From DATMNI01 sp035570275 (GTDB lineage Bacteria; Acidobacteriota; Terriglobia; Bryobacterales; Bryobacteraceae): 30,883 nt of DNA. Both the position numbers and the translations under genes were made by a program. Numbering within the stretch: the first letter of the stretch is position 1; every line of letters starts with the position of its first letter. The notes under the pieces were generated by a model that did no database searches, was not told the origin of the DNA, and worked only from the letters and a program-made list of their open reading frames with translations. Shown here piece by piece: positions 1-8,490 of this stretch. The DNA lies in assembly GCA_035570275.1 (NCBI GenBank), contig DATMNI010000089.1, forward strand, positions 1 through 30,883, given 5' to 3'.

Positions 1-1256
1 GCGGAAGTGGCAGTAAGGCTCGAGGCCGCGACCGCCGAGACCACCGGAGGCTGGGTCGTCGTCGCGGCGAACTCAAAGGCGCCGATATCGGAACTGGCGC
101 CCTGCGGGCGGGCGACTCCGTCATAGTCTGTCACGACGCCGGAGACCGCCACACCGGCCCCAATTGCCGGGCTGCCCGCCGTCAGGTGGAAGTCGCCGCC
201 GCTCGCATTCACGAACGCGGGGTTGGCCACGGTAGTGTTGGCGAAGGTGCAGCCCGGCGCACTACCTATCGTTCCGCCATAGACCATATTGTGGTCCGAG
301 ACGCAGCTTGGGGTGGAGAACGCATAGGATGCCACGCCGGCGCCTGCCGGCGGATTGTAGAAGATGTTGTTCCGCACCACGACTGCGCCATCCGTGTCCC
401 ACAACATGAGCTGGCCCGGCTTTTCCGTGCGCGTGTCCGCAAACGTATTATTGGCGATCAGGCCGGAGAAACCCGAGGCGGTCTGGATGCCCCAGCCCAC
501 TATCCACCCGTAGAACACATTGTTGGTGATCGTGGTGTTCGTGGAATGCAGGTACAGTCCATGGTCGTTGGACATGCTATAGGTGCTGCTGGTTCTGCCG
601 ATGTTGTAGAAGGTATTGCCGTCGAACGTCAGGTTGTACTGGGTCCCGTTGGCATAAACGCCGGCAATACCATAGACACTGTTCTCCGCATGGTTTCCAA
701 TCGCTTCAAATCGGCAACCCTTCACTGTGATGTCGTGCGCGGCGCCTCCCGAGTTCAACATCAGGGGCACCTGGTACGCATGGACGAACACGAGGTCCTG
801 GAAGACCCAATAGGCCGGCGACGGGGTCATGTAGAAGTATCCCATGCAGCCGGTTTGGGGCCCGTTATAGGCGTTGCCACAGTCCAGAATGGCCTTCTGC
901 TTGTGCTCGGCCTTCAGTGTGATCGGCGATCCGGACGTCCCGGATTTGCTGATGTTTACCAGCCAGCCTGTGGTGGACCCGCCGCCGTAAGGCGTGTCGT
1001 CGGGGTAGGTTCCGTCCTGGAGAATGATCGTATCGCCCGCGTTGGCCGCCTGTACGCCCCTGGCCACGGTGCGAAACGGCTGGGCATAGGTGCCGGGATT
1101 GGTGTCAACTCCCGAAGGCGAGGCATAAAAGGTTGCCGCGCCCAGGAACGTGGGCATGAGGACCAGAAGCAGTACGCGGATATTCCAGCCGGCCAGAACT
1201 GGCAGCCGTGGACTAGCGCCGGCAGCGTCCTTCGTGAATTCGTTAGAAAATATCAT
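1..1256 (-). CDS. Secreted right-handed parallel beta-helix protein, partial (C-terminus off the left edge)
   Basis: Read on the minus strand from ATG at 1256, the frame stays open to base 1, so this gene is cut by the window edge (418 codons seen). The N-terminus has a hydrophobic signal segment ending near FLGAATFYAS, then the DUF1565-like opening DTNPGTYAQPFRTVARG and GDTIILQDGTYP. Repeated Asn-rich coils follow (TFDGNTFYNIGR, TNNVFYGW, IANNTFADT, VRNNIFYN), as in pectate-lyase-like beta-helices. The final visible codons read VVSAVAASSLTATS, the start of an Fn3-like domain in its paralog at 6335-8254. It is probably exported and acts on, or binds, an extracellular polysaccharide; the substrate cannot be read from sequence. 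A long open frame on the plus strand over the same bases is a shadow: the signal peptide and the protein-level match to two other genes are on the minus strand. Confidence 0.88.
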   Translation of the reverse strand, partial: MIFSNEFTKDAAGASPRLPVLAGWNIRVLLLVLMPTFLGAATFYASPSGVDTNPGTYAQPFRTVARGVQAANAGDTIILQDGTYPDDTPYGGGSTTGWLVNISKSGTSGSPITLKAEHKQKAILDCGNAYNGPQTGCMGYFYMTPSPAYWVFQDLVFVHAYQVPLMLNSGGAAHDITVKGCRFEAIGNHAENSVYGIAGVYANGTQYNLTFDGNTFYNIGRTSSTYSMSNDHGLYLHSTNTTITNNVFYGWIVGWGIQTASGFSGLIANNTFADTRTEKPGQLMLWDTDGAVVVRNNIFYNPPAGAGVASYAFSTPSCVSDHNMVYGGTIGSAPGCTFANTTVANPAFVNASGGDFHLTAGSPAIGAGVAVSGVVTDYDGVARPQGASSDIGAFEFAATTTQPPVVSAVAASSLTATS

Positions 1257-1903
1257 TATGACAAAAGCTCCTTTTATCTGAGATCGTCACTGGGGGGTTT
1301 TCAGGCTAATCAACTTAATAAACGGTACGAGTTCTTATGAGAAACTCCGCTGTGGGCAGTTACGAACTCGCAGAATTACTGGTCTTTGCGGCCGTAGGGT
1401 CCCGCTCTGAAGGACAGATGAAGTGAATCGTTGCTAGCAAATTAAAATTATCATTGGCGGCAAATATTGAAAATGCTGCCCTTGGTTAGTCAGACAGCTA
1501 CCTTTAGTTAGCCGGACAACTGTCTTTGGTTAATGCGGTAATTGCTTACCAAAGTTAATGAAACGGTATTTTCCCAACGAAATTTTCGGCTGCGGTTGGC
1601 AGCGTGCCGGGCGCGTTTTTCGCAGCGTAAACCGGGCCTTCGGGCGCCATCGATCAGGTTTGCAGTCTATGAGCGTTACGTTTCACGAAGCCCGGAGCCT
1701 GCGGGAAGCTCATTGCGGACGAAAGCGGCCTTGAACGGGATGTCCACTTTCAGGTGAGGTGCGGTTTAACACGGCGCTGAGTGGGCCAGTGATTTTCGCG
1801 AACCGGAAGGCCGGGCGGGGCTAGCGGAAATGAAGCGACGTCAATGCGGCGAATGTCTAAGTGAGAGTCGATAAGTGCCTGTTTCGGGGTAACTTGGAGC
1901 GTT
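1257..1903. other. Intergenic region between divergent genes
   Basis: This 647-base stretch separates the minus-strand beta-helix gene from the plus-strand methyltransferase and is lower in GC than its surroundings over 1420-1580. It must hold promoters for both directions. I see no convincing gene in it: a 71-codon frame at 1542-1757 has an Arg-rich, low-information product, no recognisable family and no clear ribosome binding site. The only clear structure is the set of short repeats at 1480-1570, listed separately. Confidence 0.5.
1480..1570. repeat. Three to four imperfect direct repeats of about 22 bp, with an inverted repeat
   Basis: Units start near 1481 (CTTGGTTAGTCAGACA), 1502 (CTTTAGTTAGCCGGACA) and 1524 (CTTTGGTTAATGCGGTA), spaced 21-22 bp. 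A weaker fourth copy (AAAGTTAATGAAACGG) starts near 1551. The third unit also forms an inverted repeat with TTACCAAAG at 1546-1554 (CTTTGGTTAA at 1524-1533). Phased repeats of two helical turns suggest a multi-site operator for the neighbouring divergent genes. They could instead be the sub-terminal repeats of a decayed insertion sequence, since IS21-type ends carry repeats of this size. Nothing else in the region supports a transposase. Confidence 0.5.
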
Positions 1904-2626
1904 ATGACACGTCTGGCGTGCGATCTCTACACCAGCGGAGAGTACTTCGCTGACCCGGCCCGTCATTCTGAAGACGGCGACTTCAAAGCCCGGGAATGCG
2001 TGAAATTACTTGGCGCAAACCGCGGCCTGGAAATCAAGAGCCTTGCTGACGTTGGCTGCGGGTCCGGGGCGCCAACCATTGCCATGGTGCGGCTGATGCA
2101 GCAGGCCGGCCATCAGCTTACTCGGGCGAGCGGCTATGACATCTCGCCGCATATCGAAGGCATCACTCATCCCTTTATCCGATTCGTTCACGACGACTTC
2201 ACTGAAACCGATGAGTTCTTCGACATGGTGACACTGTTCGATGTCGTCGAGCACGTTCCTGATCCGATTACCTTTATCAAACAAGTCGCGCGACATGCGT
2301 CACTTATTTGTCTCAACATTCCGCTGGATGCGTCACTGAACCTGGGTTTGCGGAACCTCTGGCGCAGGAACCTGAGGGATCCTGGCCACCTGATCGTGCT
2401 CGATCCGTCAGGGGCACTGAACCTGCTTGCTTTCGCCGGTCTCCGCGTGATTGATTACAGGTACACGCCGTCATTCCGGGCATGCAGCGGCCACAAGACG
2501 CGTCTCGGGAAAGTGGCATACCTGTTCCGGTGGTTTCTGTATTCCCTCTCACCCTGGCTGGTTGCCAAAACGATTGGCGGCGCCAGTCTCATGGTACTTG
2601 CGCAGACGCCGCCGAAAGCGCGTTAA
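1904..2626 (+). CDS. Class I SAM-dependent methyltransferase
   Basis: A 240-residue protein with a clear Rossmann-type SAM site: motif I LADVGCGSGAPT at about 47-58, the acidic post-I residue in GYDIS (Asp79), and the post-II motif FDVVEHVPDP at about 112-121. The pattern is of the Methyltransf_11/23 superfamily, which methylates small molecules, sugars or glycan ends; the acceptor is not predictable. GGAG sits about 7 bases before the ATG. It is the first plus-strand gene of a short run with a glycosyltransferase 114 bases downstream, so a glycan or glycolipid methylation role is reasonable. The C-terminal third has hydrophobic segments (VAYLFRWFLYSLSPWLVA) that may bring it to the membrane. 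Confidence 0.85.
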   Translation: MTRLACDLYTSGEYFADPARHSEDGDFKARECVKLLGANRGLEIKSLADVGCGSGAPTIAMVRLMQQAGHQLTRASGYDISPHIEGITHPFIRFVHDDFTETDEFFDMVTLFDVVEHVPDPITFIKQVARHASLICLNIPLDASLNLGLRNLWRRNLRDPGHLIVLDPSGALNLLAFAGLRVIDYRYTPSFRACSGHKTRLGKVAYLFRWFLYSLSPWLVAKTIGGASLMVLAQTPPKAR

Positions 2627-2740
2627 GAATCCAGATTCGAAACCATCGTCATTGGGCGGAGGACGTAGATGTGCTCCTCGGGATGCTATCGTTCTGCAAA
2701 ACATGCAGCCTTTCGGGCCAGTGAGATCTAGCGACTAACT

Positions 2741-4063
2741 ATGTCAAATGCCGTTCTCTCAGCACCAGAACCCGTTCGATCCAGCCTGGCTGCGCCGTTC
2801 AGCCGGTGGCTGATCGTAACGCAATATTATCCGCCGGAGCCCGGTGCTCCCCAGATCAGGCTGTCCGCGTTGGCCAGGGAACTCACGCGCCACGGGTGCT
2901 CCGTCCAAGTTCTGACGGCATTGCCGAACTACCCCTTCGGCAGAATAGCCGACGCCTACCGCGGCCGGCTCTCGGTCCGCGAGTTGCGTGACGGCATACC
3001 CGTGGAGCGCTTGTGGCTGTATCCCGCAGCCGGACGCAAACCCGTTTCAAGGCTGCTGTGTTACTCGTCGTTCACGCTGGCCGCGATCTCGCGGATCGTG
3101 AGCTACCGTCCGGATGTCGTTTTTGTGGAGGCGCAGCCGATCACCCTGGCACTGGCCGGAGTGGTCCTGAAGGCCTTGCGCGGCGTGCCGTTCATTTACA
3201 ACACACCGGACCTTCAGGTGGAAATCGCCGGCGACAAGCGATGGATTACTATCCAGGCACTGATTCGTGGCGCCGCGAGGCTGGAAAGCGCCCTCATGCG
3301 GAAGGCGTTGTGCGTTGCCACGGTGACCGACGCCTTTGTGGATCACTTCGCGCAGAATCGGGGCGTTCCGAAGTCGCGGATTACATTCTTGCCCAACGGG
3401 GCCGACACCGAGGCTCTGCTCCCGCTGCCCGCCGACGACGAATACGCCCGTGCGCTGGGAGTTAGCGGGAAAACGGTATTTACGTACGCCGGGACTCATG
3501 CGCCCTATCACGGTTTGGAGATCATGCTGGAGGCGGCGGAACAATTGCGCGACCGGCAGGACATCGTGCTGCTGATGGTCGGAAACGGACCCATCCGGCA
3601 GGATATGGAGCGTCAGGCGGCGCAACGAAAGCTGTCGAATCTGGTGTTTCGCGATTCTCCTTTTTCAGAAATGGTCCGACTGATGTCCATCTCCCGCGCC
3701 GCCATCGCGACCATATCGGACATGCAGGCCGCTTCGAAGATGCGATTGTCAAAGGTTGTGCCTCCGCTCGCCTGCGGACGGCCTGTGATCTACGTCGGTA
3801 AGGGAGAATCGGTACGCCTTCTCCGCGAACACAACTGCGGAGTCGCCGTGGAGTCGGGCCGCGCGGACGAATTCGCCGCTGCCGTCCGCATGCTGGCCGA
3901 TTCCCCGACCGCCTGCCAGGAGATGGGGGCGAACGGGCGCAGGCTGGCGGAGTCGGAGTTTTCCTGGCAGTTGATTGTGGAGCGATGGCTGGAACAGGTC
4001 AACGCCGTGGTGGCGGGGCGTGACCCGTGGGTGGCCTCGCCAGACCGGGCTTCCGCTGAATGA
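2741..4063 (+). CDS. Glycosyltransferase family 4, WbuB/WcaI-like
   Basis: A 440-residue GT-B fold enzyme. The N-terminal domain opens with VTQYYPPEPGAPQIRLSALA (about 26-45), the signature start of WbuB/WcaI-type GT4 enzymes that build O-antigen or exopolysaccharide repeat units. The C-terminal nucleotide-sugar domain shows LPNGADTE, a glycine-containing strand VFTYAGTHAPYHGLE, VGNGPI, and the donor-loop region SKVVPPLACGRPVIYVG. The second Glu of the classical EX7E motif is not obvious in that region. A hydrophobic surface patch (FTLAAISRIV; ITLALAGVVLKALRGVPF) fits a peripheral membrane protein using a lipid-linked acceptor. No strong Shine-Dalgarno is seen. The stop overlaps an upstream ATG of the next frame, but the next gene probably starts at 4213. 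Confidence 0.9.
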   Translation: MSNAVLSAPEPVRSSLAAPFSRWLIVTQYYPPEPGAPQIRLSALARELTRHGCSVQVLTALPNYPFGRIADAYRGRLSVRELRDGIPVERLWLYPAAGRKPVSRLLCYSSFTLAAISRIVSYRPDVVFVEAQPITLALAGVVLKALRGVPFIYNTPDLQVEIAGDKRWITIQALIRGAARLESALMRKALCVATVTDAFVDHFAQNRGVPKSRITFLPNGADTEALLPLPADDEYARALGVSGKTVFTYAGTHAPYHGLEIMLEAAEQLRDRQDIVLLMVGNGPIRQDMERQAAQRKLSNLVFRDSPFSEMVRLMSISRAAIATISDMQAASKMRLSKVVPPLACGRPVIYVGKGESVRLLREHNCGVAVESGRADEFAAAVRMLADSPTACQEMGANGRRLAESEFSWQLIVERWLEQVNAVVAGRDPWVASPDRASAE

Positions 4064-4212
4064 TTTCGCGGTTTTGGAAAAGCTGTCTTTCGTCGCGGTC
4101 CGGCGCTATTTCTCGCCGAGGCGCTGCTCAGTGGCTAGTGAAACAAGATCCATACCTTCCATCCGCCCTCCATCGGGCGGTCACCTCCGCTTCCCCGGCT
4201 CGGAGACATCAA

Positions 4213-5409
4213 ATGTTTCATTTCAAGCCGTTTAAAATGGGTTTTGCCCTGGTTCTTATTTCCGCCCAGTCTTTGGCGGCAGCGACCTACTACGTAGCCC
4301 CTCACGGCCACGACGCCGATCCCGGCACCATCGACCGCCCTTGGGCCACGGTCTCCCGAGCGACCGGGGGCGTTGCGCCGGGCGATGTAATCATCCTCCG
4401 CGACGGCGTATACGGGCCGGAAGGGAGCACGGACTTCCCGGTTTCGATCACCAGGCCGGGTTCCCCGACCTCGTGGATTTTTCTGGAGGCGGAGCACAAA
4501 TGGGGGGCGATACTGGACTGCCAACCGGACCCGAATGCCCAAACGGCATGCAGCGGGTATATTAATCTGCGTAGTGCCGCGTCCTACTGGGTCTTTCAGG
4601 ACCTCGTGCTCCAGCATGGAACCGACTTCGGCATGATTTCGAACTCCACGCCGGCCGCTCACGATATTCTGGTGCGCGGCTGCCGGTTCGAGTACATCGG
4701 CCGGCGCCCAAACGATTCAGCCATCGGCGAGGCGGGGTTCTACGCGGGCGAAGGCTCCAGGAATTTCACTTTCGATGGAAATGTGTTCCACGATATCGGT
4801 CGAACCTCCGGACTAAATCCCTTCCACGACCACGGCCTGTACCTGCACGCGTCAGGCACCACCATCGTAAACAATATCTTCTATCCTCCGGTTTCCGGCT
4901 GGGGCATACAAACGGCCGACGGATTCTCGGGGCTGATCGCCTACAACACATTCGCTTTTCCGATGCAAAACCCTGGTGGGCACATCGTTCTCTGGGGGAG
5001 CAATTCGCAGGTGACTATCCGGAACAATATCTTTTTCAACCCCGGGGGCGGCGTCGCTATCTACTACAGTACGGTTAACATCAGCAGCGGCGGCTGCTCT
5101 GTGGACCACAACATCATAACCGGGGCCGCGCCGGGATTCGTGCCCGGCTGCTCTTTCAGCTCCAGCATTCAAGCCGATGCCGGCCTGGTCAACGCGGTCA
5201 CGGCGCCATTCGACTTTCACCTGCGTCACGGCAGCCCGGCGATCGACGCGGGTGCACCCGGGCTTTCCGTCATAACGGATTTCGACGGCGCGGTGCGTCC
5301 GGAAGGCGCCGCACCGGACATCGGCGCTTATGAATTCCCGGGCCCGGCCAGTCCCCGAGCCCCCGCTAAGCCGGTTGCTCAGCCGGCGACTCGCCCAAGA
5401 ATTCGCTAG
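4213..5409 (+). CDS. Secreted right-handed parallel beta-helix protein
   Basis: The protein has 398 residues when started at ATG 4213. That start is chosen because GGAG lies 7 bases upstream and the product then begins with a clean signal peptide (MFHFKPFKMGFALVLISAQS, cleaved near LAAA). An upstream in-frame ATG at 4060 would add 51 unlikely residues. The mature part begins YYVAPHGHDADPGTIDRPWA, matching the DUF1565-like opening of the two minus-strand paralogs, followed by Asn-rich beta-helix coils (FTFDGNVFHDIGR, TTIVNNIFYPP, IAYNTFAFP, TIRNNIFFNPG). It ends shortly after the conserved FDGAVRPEGAAPDIGAYEFP block, so it lacks the Fn3 tail of its paralog. A polysaccharide lyase or epimerase role is possible, but no catalytic set is identifiable. 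Confidence 0.87.
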   Translation: MFHFKPFKMGFALVLISAQSLAAATYYVAPHGHDADPGTIDRPWATVSRATGGVAPGDVIILRDGVYGPEGSTDFPVSITRPGSPTSWIFLEAEHKWGAILDCQPDPNAQTACSGYINLRSAASYWVFQDLVLQHGTDFGMISNSTPAAHDILVRGCRFEYIGRRPNDSAIGEAGFYAGEGSRNFTFDGNVFHDIGRTSGLNPFHDHGLYLHASGTTIVNNIFYPPVSGWGIQTADGFSGLIAYNTFAFPMQNPGGHIVLWGSNSQVTIRNNIFFNPGGGVAIYYSTVNISSGGCSVDHNIITGAAPGFVPGCSFSSSIQADAGLVNAVTAPFDFHLRHGSPAIDAGAPGLSVITDFDGAVRPEGAAPDIGAYEFPGPASPRAPAKPVAQPATRPRIR

Positions 5410-5453
5410 CCGCTCGAGCATCGATTACAACCCGAATCCAAGGAAAGGTCAAC

Positions 5454-6485
5454 ATGTCAATCGCCGTGTTCAGCACTTGTCCGGCGTATACCGGGACCGA
5501 CCCCGGCGCCTACAAAGATTCCGTCCGCCAAATCTCGCGATGGAGCGAGGATGCGGGCTGCCGGGGAATCCTGATTTACACGGACAACAGCACCCTCGAT
5601 CCCTGGCTGGTTGCCCAGATCGTCATCGAGAGCACCGGCGCACTCTCGCCCCTGGTGGCGGTCCAGCCCGTGTACATGCATCCGTACTCCGTGGCGAAGA
5701 TGGTCGCCACGTTGAGCTGTTTGTACGGCCGGCGCATCTGCCTCAACATGGTCGCGGGGGGATTCAGGAACGACCTGTTGTCCCTGGCCGACTCGACGCC
5801 CCACGACAGGCGGTACGACCGGCTGGTAGAGTATTCGTCCGTGATTCTCAAACTGCTGTCCGGCGCCGGTCCCGTTACGTTCAGCGGCGAGTTCTACCGG
5901 CTGGAAAATTGCGCCCTCAAACCGCCGTTGAGCGCCGCGCTCTTCCCGCTGATCACGATTTCGGGATCTTCGGCCGCCGGCCGTGAGGCCGCGAGAGCCT
6001 TAAGGGCCGTCGCCGTCGAATACCCGGAGCCTCCCGAGAATTGCGGGATGCGCGAGCCGGGCGGCGCCTGGGGCATCCGGATCGGCATCATCGCCCGCGA
6101 GGAGGAAAACGAGGCGTGGCGTGTCGCGTACCAACGTTTTCCGCCTGACAAGGCCGGGCAGATCACTCACAAGCTGGCCATGAAAACCTCGGATTCGGCA
6201 TGGCACGGTAAGTTGTCCGCCTTGGGCCAGAGCCCTGGGAATAAGACGTACTGGCTGACGCCGTTCGAGAACTACAAGACATTCTGTCCCTACTTAGTCG
6301 GAGATTACGCGCAGGTGGCCCGGGAACTTTCGTCTTACATCTCGGCAGGCTGCGAGACCTTCATCCTGGATGTGCCGGCCAGCCCAATCGACCTGGTCCA
6401 TACGGGTAGGGTGTTCGCCCAGGCCCAAAATGAGGCCTTGGGGGCCGCTGCGGCGTGGACGGGAGCGGCGATTGTCAGAGCGTAA
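5454..6485 (+). CDS. LLM class flavin-dependent oxidoreductase (luciferase-like monooxygenase)
   Basis: A 343-residue TIM-barrel flavin monooxygenase-like protein. The opening RQISRWSEDAGCRGILIYTD, the strand around LSPLVAVQPVYMHPYSVAKM, RRICLNMVAGGFRNDLLSL, and YRLENCALKPPL followed by FPLITISGSSAAGREAA match the SsuD/alkanesulfonate-type LLM family, which uses reduced FMN and oxygen to oxidise small molecules. GGAAAGG stands 7 bases before the ATG. It lies 44 bases after the beta-helix gene and probably shares its transcript. Members of this type recur in nonribosomal peptide and natural-product loci, which fits the amino-acid activation island 2 kb downstream; the substrate is unknown. The last 151 bases overlap the 3' end of the convergent minus-strand gene. 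Confidence 0.88.
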   Translation: MSIAVFSTCPAYTGTDPGAYKDSVRQISRWSEDAGCRGILIYTDNSTLDPWLVAQIVIESTGALSPLVAVQPVYMHPYSVAKMVATLSCLYGRRICLNMVAGGFRNDLLSLADSTPHDRRYDRLVEYSSVILKLLSGAGPVTFSGEFYRLENCALKPPLSAALFPLITISGSSAAGREAARALRAVAVEYPEPPENCGMREPGGAWGIRIGIIAREEENEAWRVAYQRFPPDKAGQITHKLAMKTSDSAWHGKLSALGQSPGNKTYWLTPFENYKTFCPYLVGDYAQVARELSSYISAGCETFILDVPASPIDLVHTGRVFAQAQNEALGAAAAWTGAAIVRA

Positions 6486-8254
6486 CCGCAGGACCCGGTC
6501 GCCAGGCCGGACGACCCCTTAACCGTGAGTGCGAATTTTCCCGCCGGTGCACCAGCGGAGGCGGAAAGGATCAGAACGGTAGTGCAGGTTGCAACGCAAC
6601 TCGGTGGAAAGAAAGTCGCGGTGATACCGGGCGGCAATCCGCTGGCTGACATCACTACGCTCTGGGGCGGTCCGGTCACCCGGTTGACAGTGACGTTGTC
6701 CGCGAAGGTCTGTCCCGGCGCCATCGAGATCGACGATATGGAACCGGAGAGCCAGAAGGTGATGGCAGCGGCCGCGGCCGCCGCCGGGGGCCGTGCGGCC
6801 GTCGTGAAGGAGAAATCGCCCGAGGTGGTCTGCTTCCCCGAAGAATCGCGCGAGAGGACGTTGTAATGATAGGTCGTCGAGCCGGTCAGGTTACTCAACG
6901 ATGCCGTGTGCCGGGTCACCATCGTAGTGTTTTCGGGAGTCGCGTTCGTGTATCCGTTAAGACCGTAGTGCACTGCGGAATCGGCCGCCCTGCTGGTGGT
7001 CCAGGTAATGGTTGCGGAGGTGGAAGTGACATTAGCCGCTGCGACCGCCGAGATTACTGTCGAGGGGAACTCATAAGCGCCGATATCGAACCTGTTGCCC
7101 TGCCCGCGGTTGGCTCCGTCGTAGTCGGTCGCTACTCCCAAGACCGGTACGCCCGCGTCAATCGCCCCACTGCCCGGTTGCAGGTGGAAGTTGCCCGACG
7201 CAGCCACGAACAAGGGGTTGGCCTGAATGTTGTTGGTGAAAGAGCAGCCTGGCACAGTTCCCATCGTGCCGCCAAACACCAGGTTGTGGTCCACGGCGCA
7301 GATTGGGGCGGAGAATTGATAAGCATCCACCCCGACGCCTCCCGGTGGATTGTAGAAGATGTTGTTCCGCACCACCACCGCGCCATCCGTGGCCCACAGC
7401 ATGAGTTGGCCCGCCTTCTCCGTGCGCGTGTCGGCGAACGTATTATTGGCGATCAGGCCGGAGAAACCCACGGCGGTCTGGACACCCCACCCGGCTATCC
7501 ACCCGTAGAACACATTGTTGATCACCGTGCTGTTCTTAGAATGCAGGTAAAGACCGTGGTCGTTGGACATGCTATAGGTGCTGCTGGTTCTGCCAATGTT
7601 ATAGAAGGTATTGCCGTCGAACGTCAGGTTGTACTGGGTTGCGTTCGCGTAAACGCCAGCCATGCCATTGACACTGTTGTCCGCATGGCGCCCAATCGTA
7701 TCAAATCGGCAGCCCTTCACAATGATGTCGTGCGCGGCGCCTTCAGAGTTCAACATCAGCGCTACCTGGTACGCCCGGGTGAACACAAGGTCCTGGAACA
7801 CCCAATAGGCCGGCGACGGGGTCATGTAGAAATATCCCATGCATCCGGTTTGGGGCTCGTTAGCGATGTTGCCACAGTCCAGAATGGCCTGCTGCTTGTG
7901 CTCGGCCTTGAGTGTGATCGGCAATCCGGGCGCCCCCGACTTGCCAACGAACAGCAGCCAACCAGTGGCAGACCCGCCGCCGTAGGGCGCGTTCGGAGGG
8001 TAGATTCCGTCCCGGAGAACGATCGTGTCGCCCGCGCTGGCCGCCTGGACGCCCCGGGCCACGGTATGAAACGGCTGGGCCAAGGTACCGGGATTGGTGT
8101 CGAGGCCCGAAGGCGACACATAATAGGTCGCGGCGCCCAGAAACGTGGGCAACAGAAACAGAAGCAGTATACAAATATTCCAGCCCGCCAGTACAGGCGG
8201 CCGTGTCGTCCGGACATCATTAGTAATAGTTGTGAATTCATCTGAAAATGTCAT
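6335..8254 (-). CDS. Secreted beta-helix protein with Fn3-like and C-terminal Ig-like domains
   Basis: A 639-residue protein started at ATG 8254, with a long hydrophobic export segment (ICILLLFLLPTFLGAATYYV). Residues about 40-390 are a parallel beta-helix closely matching the partial gene at 1-1256. Residues about 395-485 form an Fn3-like domain (ATITWTTSRAADSAVHYGLN to TTYHYNVLSRDSSG). Residues about 495-597 form a beta-sandwich typical of large acidobacterial secreted proteins (SVVMSASGLPPGITATFFPP, PAGKFALTVKGSSG). The last 50 codons are read from the antisense strand of the convergent monooxygenase gene and look non-native after ALTIAAP, suggesting that the original stop was lost. The role is probably extracellular glycan binding or processing. 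Confidence 0.87.
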   Translation of the reverse strand: MTFSDEFTTITNDVRTTRPPVLAGWNICILLLFLLPTFLGAATYYVSPSGLDTNPGTLAQPFHTVARGVQAASAGDTIVLRDGIYPPNAPYGGGSATGWLLFVGKSGAPGLPITLKAEHKQQAILDCGNIANEPQTGCMGYFYMTPSPAYWVFQDLVFTRAYQVALMLNSEGAAHDIIVKGCRFDTIGRHADNSVNGMAGVYANATQYNLTFDGNTFYNIGRTSSTYSMSNDHGLYLHSKNSTVINNVFYGWIAGWGVQTAVGFSGLIANNTFADTRTEKAGQLMLWATDGAVVVRNNIFYNPPGGVGVDAYQFSAPICAVDHNLVFGGTMGTVPGCSFTNNIQANPLFVAASGNFHLQPGSGAIDAGVPVLGVATDYDGANRGQGNRFDIGAYEFPSTVISAVAAANVTSTSATITWTTSRAADSAVHYGLNGYTNATPENTTMVTRHTASLSNLTGSTTYHYNVLSRDSSGKQTTSGDFSFTTAARPPAAAAAAAITFWLSGSISSISMAPGQTFADNVTVNRVTGPPQSVVMSASGLPPGITATFFPPSCVATCTTVLILSASAGAPAGKFALTVKGSSGLATGSCGYALTIAAPVHAAAAPKASFWAWANTLPVWTRSIGLAGTSRMKVSQPAEM

Positions 8255-8490
8255 TAGGTTTCCTTATCTCTGTGAGAATATAAGCGGGGTTTATGGTTAC
8301 TCCCCGAATAGTCGCGAGTTGGAACAAGCGGCGCATTAAGCCTGATGAATTCCGGCAGCCGCCCTGGCTCAGTCCAAGGCGGGCAGAATTAGTACTTATT
8401 ACAGATCGGCGTTGGGCCTGTCAACCAGATCGCAGAGCGAAATGTCGATTTTTTAACAGACTCTCGAAATCCACTTATTGACTAACACCA
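8255..8490. promoter_or_regulatory. Divergent promoter region between beta-helix gene and adenylation island
   Basis: These 236 bases separate two divergently transcribed genes and must carry both promoters. A segment at 8388-8395 reads ATTAGTAC and continues TTATTAC. It resembles the palindrome-containing ATTAGTACCCTATGTAC upstream of the YVDPGTGS protein at 28154-28169. I cannot assign -35/-10 boxes with confidence. The adenylation gene lacks a clear Shine-Dalgarno. Confidence 0.35.

Noticed and set aside
186..1340. Long plus-strand open frame of 384 codons
   Set aside because: It is antisense to the minus-strand beta-helix gene, which has the signal peptide and clear paralogs; the product is His/Arg/Gly-rich with no motifs.
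1542..1757. Possible 71-residue protein in the first intergenic region
   Set aside because: There is no clear ribosome binding site and no recognisable family, and its start lies inside the 22-bp repeat array.
4060..4212. Upstream ATG start for the plus-strand beta-helix gene, overlapping the glycosyltransferase stop
   Set aside because: It would put 51 Arg/Ser-rich residues before a normal signal peptide; ATG 4213 has its own GGAG site.
6866..8245. Plus-strand open frame of 459 codons
   Set aside because: It is the same kind of shadow over the second minus-strand beta-helix gene, and resembles the shadow at 186-1340 because the genes are paralogs.
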